Of a stretch of DNA of 64,000 nt, positions 16,893 through 27,500 are shown piece by piece. Source of the stretch: CAZAFL01 sp964484465 (GTDB lineage: Bacteria; Bacteroidota; Ignavibacteria; UBA10030; SZUA-254); assembly GCA_964484465.1 (NCBI GenBank), contig CAZAFL010000003.1, positions 89,728 through 153,727 of the forward strand. Direction: 5' to 3'. Position 1 is the first letter of the stretch, and every line of letters starts with the position of its first letter. The notes under the pieces were generated by a model that was not told the origin of the DNA, did not search any database, and was given only the letters and a program-made list of their open reading frames with translations. Position numbers and translations under genes: made by a program.

Positions 16893-18188
16893 TCAGCGTG
16901 GTCGAGTACGCCAGACATCCCAAATCGGATTTTGCAGACGATAATCTCCAAAGCCGGTTGCATCGACAAAGACAAACTCCCTGTTTGCCTCGTAATACGT
17001 CCACACTTCATACGGTTTTGAATCGATATCGAATGGGTGTCGCTCGACGTTGCTGGGCGGACCAAATATAATATACACCATCCCCATATCGGTTTTCCAT
17101 CCGTCGAGATAATGAGAAAAATTTTTGTTGGCGTATGCCACTCGCGCGTAATATTCCTCCATCAATTCATTGCGCTCGGTGTTCGGAGTGGGATCTCTTC
17201 TCTTCCAGAAGGCAAAAAACTTCTTTCGCTTGATCTCCGGATCAGCTTTTTTCATCGCCTCGATTGTATCTTTATCCGTCAGGTATTGAAGCTGATCGAT
17301 CGCCTGGTCGAGTTCCGCTATAGAAACCGGTAAACTACTCCACCGGATCACAAACGGGCGGGAAGAAATAACGCCGACATTCGCAAGCTCCTTATTTACC
17401 TTTTCCCCTTCGGGTATGACCTGTGATTCAATCGTATATTCTCCTGTCAATAATTTTGAGCTGTTCACTCGAATAAAGCAGGGTGTTTTTCCGGCTGCAA
17501 GCCGCTGCATCGTCGAATCGTGCTGGAGGATATCTCCCTTTATATTCTTAATCATTGTCCAGACAACGGCAGAATCCGCATCCACATGATTATAAATTTC
17601 AAAGAAAATATAGAATGTTTCACCATATTCCCCGACATTTCCGGAAATGTTGGGATAAACGATTTTCTTTTCTCCTTCTTTCCCCAGACGATTCACGAGC
17701 ATGATATCACTCAGACAAAACGGATTCACCGAAAAATTCTGTATTTTAACATCCCGCTTCGCGCGATTTGTCTTCTTTGTATCATCATCCTGAATTTGTA
17801 CGATGAGGGAATATTCACCCGGAGAAAGGATAAATGACTTCTGACTGAGGTTTTCCGCTGTGGGAGATACGGACGCTTCATAGTCTTTCGTCTCCACCGT
17901 TTCAGTCCACGATTTGTCGAATACCGTTTTATCGTTGTTATCTTCAACATCAATGTAAACATCATACCGCGCGCGGAATACCTCATCCTCTTTGATAAAA
18001 TGCAATCCTTCATACGGCACTTCGATATAGAGGTCGAGCCTGCTGGAATCGGACACACCGGAAGAAAAATTTAACGCGTCGAAATAGAGACGGGGAGCAT
18101 CGGGGGCTTGCTGATGCGGAAGTTCCGATTGTGCGAAAGCCGCCTCGAACGCGAGAATTAAAATACAACAAATCTTTTTCAACATCAT
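16893..18188 (-). CDS. GWxTD domain-containing exported protein
   Basis: This 431-residue protein has a signal peptide (about 1-19) and beta-rich N-terminal domains. Its C-terminal GWxTD domain starts at GWKTD (363-367), followed by YIIFGPP and EVWTYYEA. Such proteins are common in the FCB group and are thought to act at the outer membrane, but no function is proven. A strong GAGGAGG sits five bases before the first ATG and eight before a second one at 18185. It precedes an Omp85 gene and follows rimO. Confidence 0.88.
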   Translation of the reverse strand: MMLKKICCILILAFEAAFAQSELPHQQAPDAPRLYFDALNFSSGVSDSSRLDLYIEVPYEGLHFIKEDEVFRARYDVYIDVEDNNDKTVFDKSWTETVETKDYEASVSPTAENLSQKSFILSPGEYSLIVQIQDDDTKKTNRAKRDVKIQNFSVNPFCLSDIMLVNRLGKEGEKKIVYPNISGNVGEYGETFYIFFEIYNHVDADSAVVWTMIKNIKGDILQHDSTMQRLAAGKTPCFIRVNSSKLLTGEYTIESQVIPEGEKVNKELANVGVISSRPFVIRWSSLPVSIAELDQAIDQLQYLTDKDTIEAMKKADPEIKRKKFFAFWKRRDPTPNTERNELMEEYYARVAYANKNFSHYLDGWKTDMGMVYIIFGPPSNVERHPFDIDSKPYEVWTYYEANREFVFVDATGFGDYRLQNPIWDVWRTRPR

Positions 18189-18212
18189 TATAACCTCCTC
18201 ACGGACTTCAAA

Positions 18213-19538
18213 CTACAGGAACAACGAATCTGAGCGAACAGTACCCTTCAGTTCAGGATAAGCGAACAGGTCATATTCATCGGCATCAACTATCGTTACA
18301 TTGTAAAAGGATCCGACCGAAAGGCTATTTGCGGAATGGATCGTCACCTCGTTGTCGACTTCCGGTGCATCACGCTCGGTTCTTCCAAAAGCGGTCTCTC
18401 CTTCTTTTCCATCGATAAGGACTCTCTGTGCCGTGCCGACAAATCGATCATTTTTTCCCCGGGAAATTTTCTTTTGAGTTTCCATGATTCGATTCCGGCG
18501 CTCCTCTTTTAGCTCCTGAGGAATCGGATCGCCCAATGGATAAGCAGTCGTTCCTTCCTCCAGGGAATAGGTAAAGACTCCTAATCGTTCGAACTGCGTT
18601 TCTTCTACAAATTCAACAAGCTCATTGAACTCTTTTTCTCCTTCATTCGGATAGCCTACGATAAGCGTTGTCCGCAGCGCTATGCCCGGAACAGTTTTCC
18701 GAATCATCGCAATCAACGACCGAAGTTTGTCGGACGTAATCCCCCGACGCATCGAAGCAAGTACCGAGTCGGAGATATGCTGCACCGGCATATCAAGGTA
18801 ACGACAAAGCTTGGCATTACGGTCAAATTCTTCCAGCACATCTGCAGGAAATCCCGTCGGAAAAGCATACATTAATCGTATCCATTCAATTCCATCGATA
18901 CGGGAAAGTTCCAATAAGAGTTGGGAAAGGATTCTTTTTCCGTATATATCGAGACCATAATACGTACTGTCCTGTGCGATGAGAATGAGTTCACGCACAC
19001 CCAAGGCGGCAAGCCTGCGTGCTTCAAGAAGAACGCGCTCTAATGGTTTACTGATATGCTTGCCACGCATTAATGGAATTGAGCAGAAGGAGCAGGGACG
19101 GTCGCACCCTTCCGAAATTTTGATATAGGCATAATGACGCGGAGTTGTAAGAAGCCTTTCACCTACCAGCTCATATTTATAATCGCCGTCAAGGGCACGA
19201 ACCACCTGGTCCATTTTGTTTGCACCGACGTATGCATCGACTTCAGGAATTTCCCTGCGAAGCTCTGTGGAATATCTCTCAGAAAGACAGCCCATGACGA
19301 TAACCTTCTTGAGCTTTCCTTCTTTTTTTAATTGCACTGCATTCATAATCGTCTGGATTGATTCCTCCTTCGACGCCTCGATAAAACCGCAGGTGTTGAT
19401 GACTGCAATTCCAGCTTTTTCCGTATCGAACGTCAGATCGAGGTTATTCGCCTGGATCTGTTTCATCAGGACTTCGGAATCAACCACATTCTTTGAGCAA
19501 CCCAGCGTGATAACGCTGATTTTTTCTTTTGTGAGCAC
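18213..19538 (-). CDS. rimO: Ribosomal protein S12 methylthiotransferase
   Basis: This 441-residue radical-SAM enzyme adds a methylthio group to an Asp of ribosomal protein S12. The N-terminal domain carries Cys14, Cys50 and Cys84, which bind one iron-sulfur cluster. The radical-SAM cluster is Cys145, Cys149, Cys152 in SEGCDRPCSFCSIP, a form typical of RimO rather than MiaB. The start is GTG at 19538, preceded by AAGGG. It sits eight bases after the cdsA stop. Confidence 0.95.
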   Translation of the reverse strand: MLTKEKISVITLGCSKNVVDSEVLMKQIQANNLDLTFDTEKAGIAVINTCGFIEASKEESIQTIMNAVQLKKEGKLKKVIVMGCLSERYSTELRREIPEVDAYVGANKMDQVVRALDGDYKYELVGERLLTTPRHYAYIKISEGCDRPCSFCSIPLMRGKHISKPLERVLLEARRLAALGVRELILIAQDSTYYGLDIYGKRILSQLLLELSRIDGIEWIRLMYAFPTGFPADVLEEFDRNAKLCRYLDMPVQHISDSVLASMRRGITSDKLRSLIAMIRKTVPGIALRTTLIVGYPNEGEKEFNELVEFVEETQFERLGVFTYSLEEGTTAYPLGDPIPQELKEERRNRIMETQKKISRGKNDRFVGTAQRVLIDGKEGETAFGRTERDAPEVDNEVTIHSANSLSVGSFYNVTIVDADEYDLFAYPELKGTVRSDSLFL

Positions 19539-19545
19539 TCGACCC

Positions 19546-20493
19546 TTAAGTAAAAACGATGTAATCTAAATAAAGATACACAATTGGAGCGACGAAAAGC
19601 AAACTATCGAAGCGGTCGAACACTCCCCCGTGACCCGGAATTAACGCGGAAGAATCCTTCACCCCAGCATCCCGTTTTATCAGGGACTCTACGAGGTCAC
19701 CGAGCTGGCCAAACACTCCGACAATCGCGCCGATGATTACTGCGTTGCTCAGTGATAAGTATCCGAGAACAAGATACTTCGCAGCGATTGCGCTCCCGAG
19801 GGCAAAAATAAAACCGAATACGGCGCCTTCCCAGGTTTTGTTAGGGCTGACGCGCGGGTAGAGTTTATGACGCCCGAAGGCTGTGCCCGCATGATATGCT
19901 GCGCTGTCGCAGATCCAGATTACCGCAAAGATTGAAATGACGGTGTACCCTCCCCACCGATATACTTGTGCTATCGCTTCCGTGTCGGAGAAACTCACGT
20001 TATTCGGAAAATACCTCAACATCGGAAAATCGAGCGGTACAAACACTTCTCGCAAGCCGATGAACGTTCCGAAAAACAGCGGTATGTAAAAAATACCCAT
20101 CAGGGTCGATGAGAGGTTCAAAATTGCAGAGCCGTCATTCCGAAATAGTTCGACGAGGCATAAGACCAGGATTGTCACAACGAGCACAATAACCAGGAGT
20201 TGTGTTTGTGTCGGGAACGGAATCATGACCCCCTGTGACTCGAAGAGCCTGAAGATGAACTCACGAAGTTTGAAGTGGTAGAACGAGAGGTTGACAAAGA
20301 ATCCCGCGACGATTCCCAGCGCAACCAGAGGTTTTGCACCCTTGGCTTCGGTAATCGAATAAAATTCTTTTAATGAAACAGCGGAAGCAATTGCAATGAA
20401 TACAAAAAAATATAACCCTCCTGCCATACAGATGAAAATGATAATCGGAATTGCAACGCATGCTGTCAAAACACGGCGTGTGAGGTTGCTCAT
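19546..20493 (-). CDS. cdsA: Phosphatidate cytidylyltransferase
   Basis: This 315-residue polytopic membrane enzyme makes CDP-diacylglycerol, the precursor of phospholipids. The signature lies near the C-terminus: SPNKTWEGAVFGF, GQLGDLVESLIKRDAGVKD and IPGHGGVFDRFDS, which contain the metal-binding Asp residues. Its position in an envelope-related operon fits. No uppS or dxr is next to it, unlike in many genomes; uppS lies instead at 43216. Confidence 0.95.
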   Translation of the reverse strand: MSNLTRRVLTACVAIPIIIFICMAGGLYFFVFIAIASAVSLKEFYSITEAKGAKPLVALGIVAGFFVNLSFYHFKLREFIFRLFESQGVMIPFPTQTQLLVIVLVVTILVLCLVELFRNDGSAILNLSSTLMGIFYIPLFFGTFIGLREVFVPLDFPMLRYFPNNVSFSDTEAIAQVYRWGGYTVISIFAVIWICDSAAYHAGTAFGRHKLYPRVSPNKTWEGAVFGFIFALGSAIAAKYLVLGYLSLSNAVIIGAIVGVFGQLGDLVESLIKRDAGVKDSSALIPGHGGVFDRFDSLLFVAPIVYLYLDYIVFT

Positions 20494-20503
20494 TGAAGTG
20501 TGA

Positions 20504-21460
20504 TCATGGTTGTACCCCCGTAAAATCGGCTTCAGGTGTTTGCCTGCGAGTAATCTGAATAAAATAAAATGTCGATATTCCGAATAAGAGAAGGAAGATC
20601 ACTGCATTCCCTGTCAGATAACCTATTGACATTTCATTGGGGTTGCCGGTAACAAGATAATCATCGCGCTGAATATATGCAGCCACACAGGCGATGGCGT
20701 TATTATAAAAATGTGCCGCGATGGAGACAACAATACTGTTTGCCCGGAACACTAAAAACCCTAAATACACTCCGAGCAAAACGAGAGGGACAATGGAAAA
20801 GGGGTTTAGATGATAAACCCCAAAAATAATACCGGTGAGAAGAATACTCTTCCGGGGGCCTAGCCCCTGTTCAAAACTTCTCTGAACCAGTCCCCGAAAC
20901 ATAAATTCCTCGGTTAGCGCAGGAATCAAGGCAATGACAATGATGACCAATATGAGTTCCGGGATCGAGCGGGCAGTGACAAGAAGTTTCATCGTTTCTT
21001 CAATCAAATCCTTAAACTGCTGGACGTATGGCGCAATCGATTGAGGAAGAGGTATTTTCTCCTGGAAAAACAAATACATTTGTAACAATTGCTGTAATGA
21101 AAATATCCCGACGAGCGGAAGAACTAAGGTACCGAGACTGGCCCGGCGAACCCGCAGGAATTCTTTTGCATCCGAAGACGCCAGACGTGTGAGAAGAGTT
21201 GCAGGGACAAGAATGAACAGGAGCTCACCGACACCGTTTGCAAGCCTGAAGCCAAGAACGTTGCCCGCGTCAGGTTTGAATCCGAAGACCATCAGGATAA
21301 TCAGTCCCCCAACGAACTGATAAAGAATAAAAACACCAATCAGCGCAAGAAAGGCAAATGCGACAGGAGAAATTCCGTGTTTCCGAATGAATGTTTGTTC
21401 AGATAATTGCACACCGTTAAGGTAATCCGGCTGAAGCGGAGGAATTTCATAACCGGTCAT
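20504..21460 (-). CDS. CPBP family intramembrane glutamic endopeptidase
   Basis: This 318-residue membrane protein has about eight hydrophobic segments and the three CPBP/ABI motifs: Glu184-Glu185 with Arg189 (EEFMFRG), His217 (GVYHLNP), and His250 with Asn253 (AHFYNN). Relatives process prenylated proteins (Rce1) or mature peptides, and some are annotated as abortive-infection proteins. Nothing nearby suggests phage defence. Its start overlaps the stop of the deoxyhypusine-synthase-like gene by four bases. Confidence 0.92.
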   Translation of the reverse strand: MTGYEIPPLQPDYLNGVQLSEQTFIRKHGISPVAFAFLALIGVFILYQFVGGLIILMVFGFKPDAGNVLGFRLANGVGELLFILVPATLLTRLASSDAKEFLRVRRASLGTLVLPLVGIFSLQQLLQMYLFFQEKIPLPQSIAPYVQQFKDLIEETMKLLVTARSIPELILVIIVIALIPALTEEFMFRGLVQRSFEQGLGPRKSILLTGIIFGVYHLNPFSIVPLVLLGVYLGFLVFRANSIVVSIAAHFYNNAIACVAAYIQRDDYLVTGNPNEMSIGYLTGNAVIFLLLFGISTFYFIQITRRQTPEADFTGVQP

Positions 21461-22413
21461 CGGGCTTTTTTTAATTTGTTCTTTATCATTGCAACGACCA
21501 GGGGAATCATGATCTCGTGATGTCCGGTAAAGAGGTACCCTTTTCCGCCCTGCTGTGTGGGCCGGTGAACAATGTTCATGCGCGGGCGGTAATGCTGGAT
21601 CATGTCAAAATTGGCTGTTGTGAATCCACGGACGTGGAAGCCGAGATTACGGGCAACGGTCAGCGCTTTGAGAAACACTTCCGGCAGGAGGACCGCAGAA
21701 CCGATGTTCATGACAACTCCGCCACCATGAAGTTTCGTCACCTCATTGCACAACACTTTAAAATCGCGGAACGTCATTTCGCCCGTTGTCGCTCCGTCCA
21801 TCGTCGGTTGCTGGTGAATGATATCCGTGCCTATAGCGGCATGCACCGTCACGGGAATCCCGCTACGGTAACATGCAGCAAGGATGCTCACATTATTGTG
21901 GGAGGATTTTTGCAGGGCGCGCCCAAGAGCCTCTCCGTATCCTCCGTTATCATCAAGAATTCCATTTGCCAGATTGCCGTTGATAAACTCTCCGGTTTCC
22001 ATCGACATGCCGAACCGACCGTCGGCGATATTTTCCTCCACGTCTTCAGACGTCTTTCCCCACATCGCAGTTTCAACATCATGAATGGCCGCGGCGCTGT
22101 TCATCGCCACACATGTAATGACCTTTCGCTTGATCAGGTCCACGATAAGAGGAGAAAGTCCCACTTTAATCACGTGAGCTCCCATCATCGTTATGACGGG
22201 CTTTCCCCGACGACCGGCAATGATGACATCATCGACAAACTTTCGTAAATCTTTTGCGACAAGAATATCGGGAAGCGAGCGAGCGAAGTCGGAAAATGGT
22301 TGACGCGCAGGGTCATACGTTCTCGCAAAAGAAGCAGTTTTCACTTTGCTTTTCCGTCCTTTAATGGAGATGGTTCTGATACCCGTCAGGTCGATTTGTT
22401 TGTAATGTGCCAT
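21457..22413 (-). CDS. Deoxyhypusine synthase-like protein
   Basis: This 318-residue protein appears to belong to the deoxyhypusine/homospermidine synthase superfamily, which uses NAD and spermidine. The order of elements agrees with the eukaryotic enzyme: a GAH-KVGLSPLI segment (about 98-109), an early NSAAAIHDVE loop, a TDIIHQQP-type active-site stretch and a MDGATTGEM loop (the DGS-GDM analogue), GGGVV, and a C-terminal TGHHEIMIPL. Lys291 in GGKGY is near where the catalytic Lys would be, with a shorter connection. Bacteria lack eIF5A, so a different substrate is expected. Overlaps CPBP by four bases and follows DUF3108 by one base. The family call is from memory, hence moderate confidence. 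Confidence 0.65.
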   Translation of the reverse strand: MAHYKQIDLTGIRTISIKGRKSKVKTASFARTYDPARQPFSDFARSLPDILVAKDLRKFVDDVIIAGRRGKPVITMMGAHVIKVGLSPLIVDLIKRKVITCVAMNSAAAIHDVETAMWGKTSEDVEENIADGRFGMSMETGEFINGNLANGILDDNGGYGEALGRALQKSSHNNVSILAACYRSGIPVTVHAAIGTDIIHQQPTMDGATTGEMTFRDFKVLCNEVTKLHGGGVVMNIGSAVLLPEVFLKALTVARNLGFHVRGFTTANFDMIQHYRPRMNIVHRPTQQGGKGYLFTGHHEIMIPLVVAMIKNKLKKAR

Positions 22414-22414
22414 A

Positions 22415-23296
22415 TTAATCTTCTTTCACTCGTGCTCGAATGGGTCCCCTGATTCCCCGTGCTTCGACAAGATCCGAATCGATCGAACCGATCACTATCT
22501 TAGTGCTTACTTTTATTGGAATCTTCCGATCGTCGTCGGTGAGCCAGATGTACACTTTACCGTCACCTTTGAACAACCCGCCTTCATGTGCAAGAGGTTC
22601 GATGACAATACAATTGAATTTTCCCGCATCCACCTCAATCATTTGCCTTCCCCTAAATTTAACGTCAAGTTGGTAAGTCGAATCCTTAAAGAAATTCTGA
22701 AGATGAATTTTCTGACCAGGTTTGAAATCCCTAAAATCGATCGTCCGCGTAAAATAGAAGGCCGACATAATATCGTGTACATATGGAGGGATAATATGGT
22801 CGCCGTCTGAAGTTTTAGCAATATGCCTCACCTGGTCAAAATCAGCAATAAAATCGCGGGCATATCCGCCCTCACGGATATGTTGCTCGAATCGCCAAGG
22901 GAAAAGCCCTTCGGCGTCGACAATCGTCCTGTATCTGTCTTCAACCTTATATGCCCAGTTAAAAATCGGTTTTGAATCGACGGAAAATTCAATCTTATGG
23001 CATTTGCGGCCGTTATAGATGGTATCCGAAATCTTCATGACCGCTTCTCCTGCGTTGACAAATCCATAATTCACATCGAATCGAAGGTATTCGCCTGAAG
23101 AGTAAGCGGTGTTGGGAATTTTCCGCAATGTATCCATCGGATTAACAGCAGCAGTGTCTCGCTTTGCGGAAACTCTATCGGTTATCACCCCAAGAGAATC
23201 TCTTTTGGCAGCAGGCGCGGTTGCCTGCCAGCCGTGGCCCCCTTTAGTACTCAGAAAAATCAGCCCAAATAAAAATAATCTCGAAAACTTAGTCAT
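22415..23296 (-). CDS. DUF3108 domain protein, exported
   Basis: This 293-residue protein has a signal peptide and a DUF3108 beta-sandwich (YGFVNAGEAVMKI near residue 76, ending with IPIKVSTKIVIGS). The family is periplasmic or surface-exposed and of unknown function. The frame extends upstream to 23473, but that extension lies within the glycosyltransferase gene. The ATG at 23296 gives a good signal peptide and overlaps the upstream stop by eight bases (ATGACTAA), so it is preferred. Confidence 0.85.
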   Translation of the reverse strand: MTKFSRLFLFGLIFLSTKGGHGWQATAPAAKRDSLGVITDRVSAKRDTAAVNPMDTLRKIPNTAYSSGEYLRFDVNYGFVNAGEAVMKISDTIYNGRKCHKIEFSVDSKPIFNWAYKVEDRYRTIVDAEGLFPWRFEQHIREGGYARDFIADFDQVRHIAKTSDGDHIIPPYVHDIMSAFYFTRTIDFRDFKPGQKIHLQNFFKDSTYQLDVKFRGRQMIEVDAGKFNCIVIEPLAHEGGLFKGDGKVYIWLTDDDRKIPIKVSTKIVIGSIDSDLVEARGIRGPIRARVKED

Positions 23297-24341
23297 GCAA
23301 TTGCTCTGATGAGAGATACGGGAGGCAGGCTTCGAAAGCTTCATCAACAGTAATTGTCGACATACACTCACACGCCGCTTGTTTCGCACGGATGCATACA
23401 GTACAATCCGACGGTTTATTTTTTGGAGTGAGCACTGTTTTCTTGGAGGTAACAGGTCCCCATCTTGTCGCATTGAGTGCAGTAACCTGCGGATAGATGC
23501 CGACTACCGGCGTTCCGACTGCCGCAGCGATATGCAGCGGGCCGGTAGAATTTCCGACAAACAGTGTTGAAAGTTTTGCCAGCGCAGCGTACTCTTTCAA
23601 ATTCAATTCGTCGACAAATGTAACAGCAGGAATTCCCGCGACCGAGAGCAACCGGTCAACCAACGATTTTTCTTTTTTTCCACCTGTAAAGATAATATTT
23701 ACATTTAATTTTTGAAAAAGGCGCCGGGCGAGCATTCCAAAGCTTTCCGGGCTCCATTCCCGAGCAGACCCCCCGCTCCCGGGATGTACAATAACTGTCG
23801 GTGCGTTATTTCGCACGCCGCGTTGCACAAGAAGGGTTTTCATATCGTCCAATACCTGAGGCTGGACATCGAGTGTGAGGGGGTTATCGTTGTCTGAAAT
23901 TGTACAGTCGACCGTCGTCAATAAATTAAGGTTATATTCCAATTCATGGTGTAGCGCGTCTTTTCTATGCTCATAGAGTTTCTTATTAAACAAAAACGAA
24001 TACCATCGGTATCCCGTTCCGACCCTGACAGGAATGCCGGCAAACCAGGTCATCATTGCAAGTCGGAACCGGGGATAGGTATGAAACACGATATCGAATT
24101 GCTCCGAGCGCAGCATTGTTACAAGACGAAAGAACGGCAGCAATCGCTGACCATCGTCATAAAAGAGAATCTGATTGATATCGCGATTGTCTTCGACCAG
24201 CCCGGCAGTGTAACGGCGAAGGAGCATGGCGATATGTGCCGCGGGAAAATGGCGTTTCAGCACGCGAGCCATCGGTAAGGTAAGAATAACATCTCCTATC
24301 CTGTCAGTCCGAACAATCAAAATCCTTCGAAATTCCTGCAT
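23289..24341 (-). CDS. Glycosyltransferase family 9 (heptosyltransferase-like)
   Basis: This 350-residue enzyme would transfer a heptose or similar sugar to lipopolysaccharide core on the inner face of the membrane. The GT9 pattern is clear: RTDRIGDVILTLPMARVLK at the N-terminus, HPGSGGSAREWSPESF in the middle (phosphate-binding), and GNSTGPLHIAAAVGTPVVGIYP near the end. The start is ATG at 24341; a TTG one codon earlier is possible. It is the first gene of the minus-strand run and is divergent from the T9SS cargo gene. A C-terminal cluster of cysteines (CTVCIRAKQAACEC) is typical for this family. Confidence 0.92.
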   Translation of the reverse strand: MQEFRRILIVRTDRIGDVILTLPMARVLKRHFPAAHIAMLLRRYTAGLVEDNRDINQILFYDDGQRLLPFFRLVTMLRSEQFDIVFHTYPRFRLAMMTWFAGIPVRVGTGYRWYSFLFNKKLYEHRKDALHHELEYNLNLLTTVDCTISDNDNPLTLDVQPQVLDDMKTLLVQRGVRNNAPTVIVHPGSGGSAREWSPESFGMLARRLFQKLNVNIIFTGGKKEKSLVDRLLSVAGIPAVTFVDELNLKEYAALAKLSTLFVGNSTGPLHIAAAVGTPVVGIYPQVTALNATRWGPVTSKKTVLTPKNKPSDCTVCIRAKQAACECMSTITVDEAFEACLPYLSSEQLHD

Positions 24342-24469
24342 CAACTGTTATAGGACCCTAAATCATTCGACCCAATATACATGGATTGTGAGTGATTTGC
24401 AAAGGAACATTGTATTCAATTACCAATATCGGCTGAAAGAATGCTTTTTTATTATGAGAACCTTAAGCC

Positions 24470-24498
24470 TTGACTTTGGGATAAAATTTGTGTATAAC
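24470..24498 (+). promoter_or_regulatory. Candidate promoter for the 1868-residue cargo gene
   Basis: TTGACT (24470-24475) and TATAAC (24493-24498) are separated by 17 bases, about 100 bases before the ATG at 24596. Each box differs from consensus at one position. It lies in the 251-base divergent gap between this gene and the glycosyltransferase gene. Confidence 0.55.
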
Positions 24499-24595
24499 TT
24501 GAGGCATTCAATTTCAACGACATCACCCCTTTTTATTTTTTCCACAAAACTGAAAACGCTATACGAACACTCAATTCGATCCCCGGTGTAGGACG

Positions 24596-27500
24596 ATGAC
24601 ATATTTCCATTCTCTTCCGAAAAAGACTTTTGTGTTATGTATACTTTTCTTATGCGTTTTCTTCGACCCTGAAATAGTTCTATCACAAGCTTCAATCTCA
24701 GTCGTACCCGACTCCTTCTCAGTAGCTCTTGCTGAAGGAGACTCCGTCACTATGATGTTAAAAGTGAGCAACGCCGGTTCAAAAGCGTTATCTTTTTCCG
24801 CAACAACAACTTACGTCACTGAACAGATTTCCCCATGGCAGCAGTGGTCTTCCGGAACATTATCCCAGACCGTAGCGTTTTCTCCGACTCACGAAATTAG
24901 AACCTTCCCTCAACAGGGTAATGTGACATTTGATGGTTTCAGACAGCAGATCTACAAGGATTTGCCTCATCAATCTCTGTTAACGGCGACGAAAAACACC
25001 ATACTGGAAGGAGATACAATAAGAATTTTCGTTGTTAGAAGTTTTGGCACTGCGTATTCTACCTCTTCATGGGATTATCTTAATTCTAATTTCTCAGCCT
25101 TTGGTTCACGCCCAATCTACATTGATTACACAACGTTAAACGTTTCTCCGATTACTTCATCCATGCTGCACGACACTCACGCAAACGTTCTTTTCATTTC
25201 CGACGCCTGGAACCCTTCGCAGGCGTATGGAACGTTTTCCGATACCGAGATAGACGCCATTCGTGATTATGTCAATGAAGGACACGGATTGATTATCACT
25301 TCTGGCACGTTAAACACAGCGCTTCAGCCTGAGCAGAACAAGCTTGCGCCTTTGGTCGGATTGGATTCATCGACTTTTTACAGATGGAATAACGGCAGTA
25401 CATTCACCGGTACCCCTGTGAGCAATTTACTCCCGACAAATCACCCGGTGTTCGGATCTCTCCCCTCTCCCTATCCAATCAATAGCGGGGGTTCGGTAGC
25501 AGTGAGCAGTGGGTGGTCCAGCGCGCTCAAGGGAGGGACACGCATCGCCGATTCAACTCCTCATGATTCAGCAATCGTCGTCACATTTCAGAACCGAATC
25601 TACTGTTCACTAGTGATGGAAGGCTCGTCGAATCAGAACGACCTCCGGTTTCTTTACAATGAAATGATCTGGACTGGTTCTACTCCTCCATGGTTATCGT
25701 TGGTGCCGGATTCCGGGACTGTCGCGCCTGGAACATTTATCGACCTAGCGGCAAAAGTGAAAACCACAAATCTTCTCACTGGAGATTACAAAGCAAGAAT
25801 CACATTCTTGACCAACGACCCGGCACACAACCCTCTGACGGTCCCGGTCTCTCTTCAAGTCACCGGAAGGCCTCTGCTTACAACCGACCGTGACAGCCTC
25901 GATTTTAGCGGTACTCTTGTGGGATTCGATAAAACCGATACTTTATCGATAACGAATAATGGGTCGGATGTTCTAACAGTCGACAGCATTATATCGAATA
26001 ATCCCATCTTCAGCGTTAACCCGAAAAATTTCACGCTGTCCGGACACAATACACAGCTTGTGTTTGTGAAATTCACACCACCGGATTCCGGAACGTTCAC
26101 AGGGTCGCTCTCGATCAACAGCAACGACACATCACATCCAGTCGTGGTTCTTCCCATAAATGGCCGTGCTGCGTATCCGCCTTTGATCACCGTCTCTCCT
26201 GATTCATTCGCAGTTTCGATTCCCGAAGGAGACAGCACATCTCAAATAATGATGATCGGGAATGCCGGAACGGGGGATTTGCACTGGAGTATCGCCGGCA
26301 CATCAACCGAATCGGCTAAATTTCTCAGCTATCATAAGATGCAGATATACCACTTGGCTTCCCCCAAATCGACCATCACTGGAAATCCAGACGGGATAGT
26401 TTCGTCCGGCAAAACAATTTCGTCAATCACGAAGGTTAATGTCAGACAACACGAATTAACCGCAGGATTATATGACCTCCATGGGGTCCACATCCTTTTC
26501 GATTTTGCACACAACAATAACAGCGATACTTCAATTTTTTCAATCCTCCTGAATGACCTCGTTGCCCGCGGCGGTACCGTCAACGTGAACACATTACCAT
26601 TCAGCTTATCAAGCTTAAGTGCGTACAATGTAGTTATTATTACGGAAAGCGTCGGCAATTACTCCGCCGGAGAATTGGCAGACCTCCAGACATGGGTGCA
26701 AAACGGAGGAGGTCTTTTAGTGGAAGGAGACTCTTTCGCAGGCAACTTTGCGGATCTCACAATCCCGTATGGAATTCATTATACCGGCGTGAACGGAACT
26801 GCCGGGTATACCACAAAAATATATTCTCACCCGGTAACAATCGGTTGCGACACGATTTTTCTTTCCGGACCGGTAAATTCCCTCACAACGACTCCGGCAG
26901 CCGAAATCATCGTCAATGATATAGCAAATTCGGGTCATTCTGCAGTTTCAACATACGGAAGTGGAAGAGTAGTCGTCGTATCGGACGATGATTTTTACGG
27001 CACGGTCATTTTCGGAGGAGATAATCGTCTGTTCGGAAATAATGCAATCGATTGGCTTGCGGGTGGCGGCGGTGGTTGGCTTTCAGTGAACCCAACGTCA
27101 GGTACAGTCACTCCGGCAGGAACCGAGGATGCGACGGTGAAATTTAATGCGGCGAACATCTTCGCCGGCGATTATGCGACATCTATCGGCATCATTAATG
27201 ATGACCCTGTTCATAATCCAAAGCGCATCCCTGCTCGTCTGCACGTTATCGGACATCCGCATATTGTTCCGGTTCCTGACACTATTGATTTCGGGCCAAG
27301 ATTTGTCAATTACAATTCCATTGATACTCTTATTATAAAAAACACCGGCTCACTAAAGCTGGATATCAGTAGTGTTACATCGAATAATCCCCTCTTTCTG
27401 CCGAACCTTACATTCTTCAGTGTTCCGCCGCACAATCAACAGCTTGTGCTGGTGAGATTCTCGCCGCACGATACCGGTTCCTTTAACGGCGAGATTTCGA

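Noticed and set aside
20504..21460. CPBP gene as an abortive-infection (phage defence) gene
   Set aside because: The neighbours are envelope and housekeeping genes; there is no toxin, restriction or defence gene around it.
21517..22248. Plus-strand frame of 243 codons opposite the deoxyhypusine-synthase-like gene
   Set aside because: Its length comes from the codon pattern of the real minus-strand gene; the translation is full of His, Arg and Cys and shows no domain.
23297..23473. Upstream extension of the DUF3108 frame
   Set aside because: It overlaps the glycosyltransferase gene and would hide the signal peptide.
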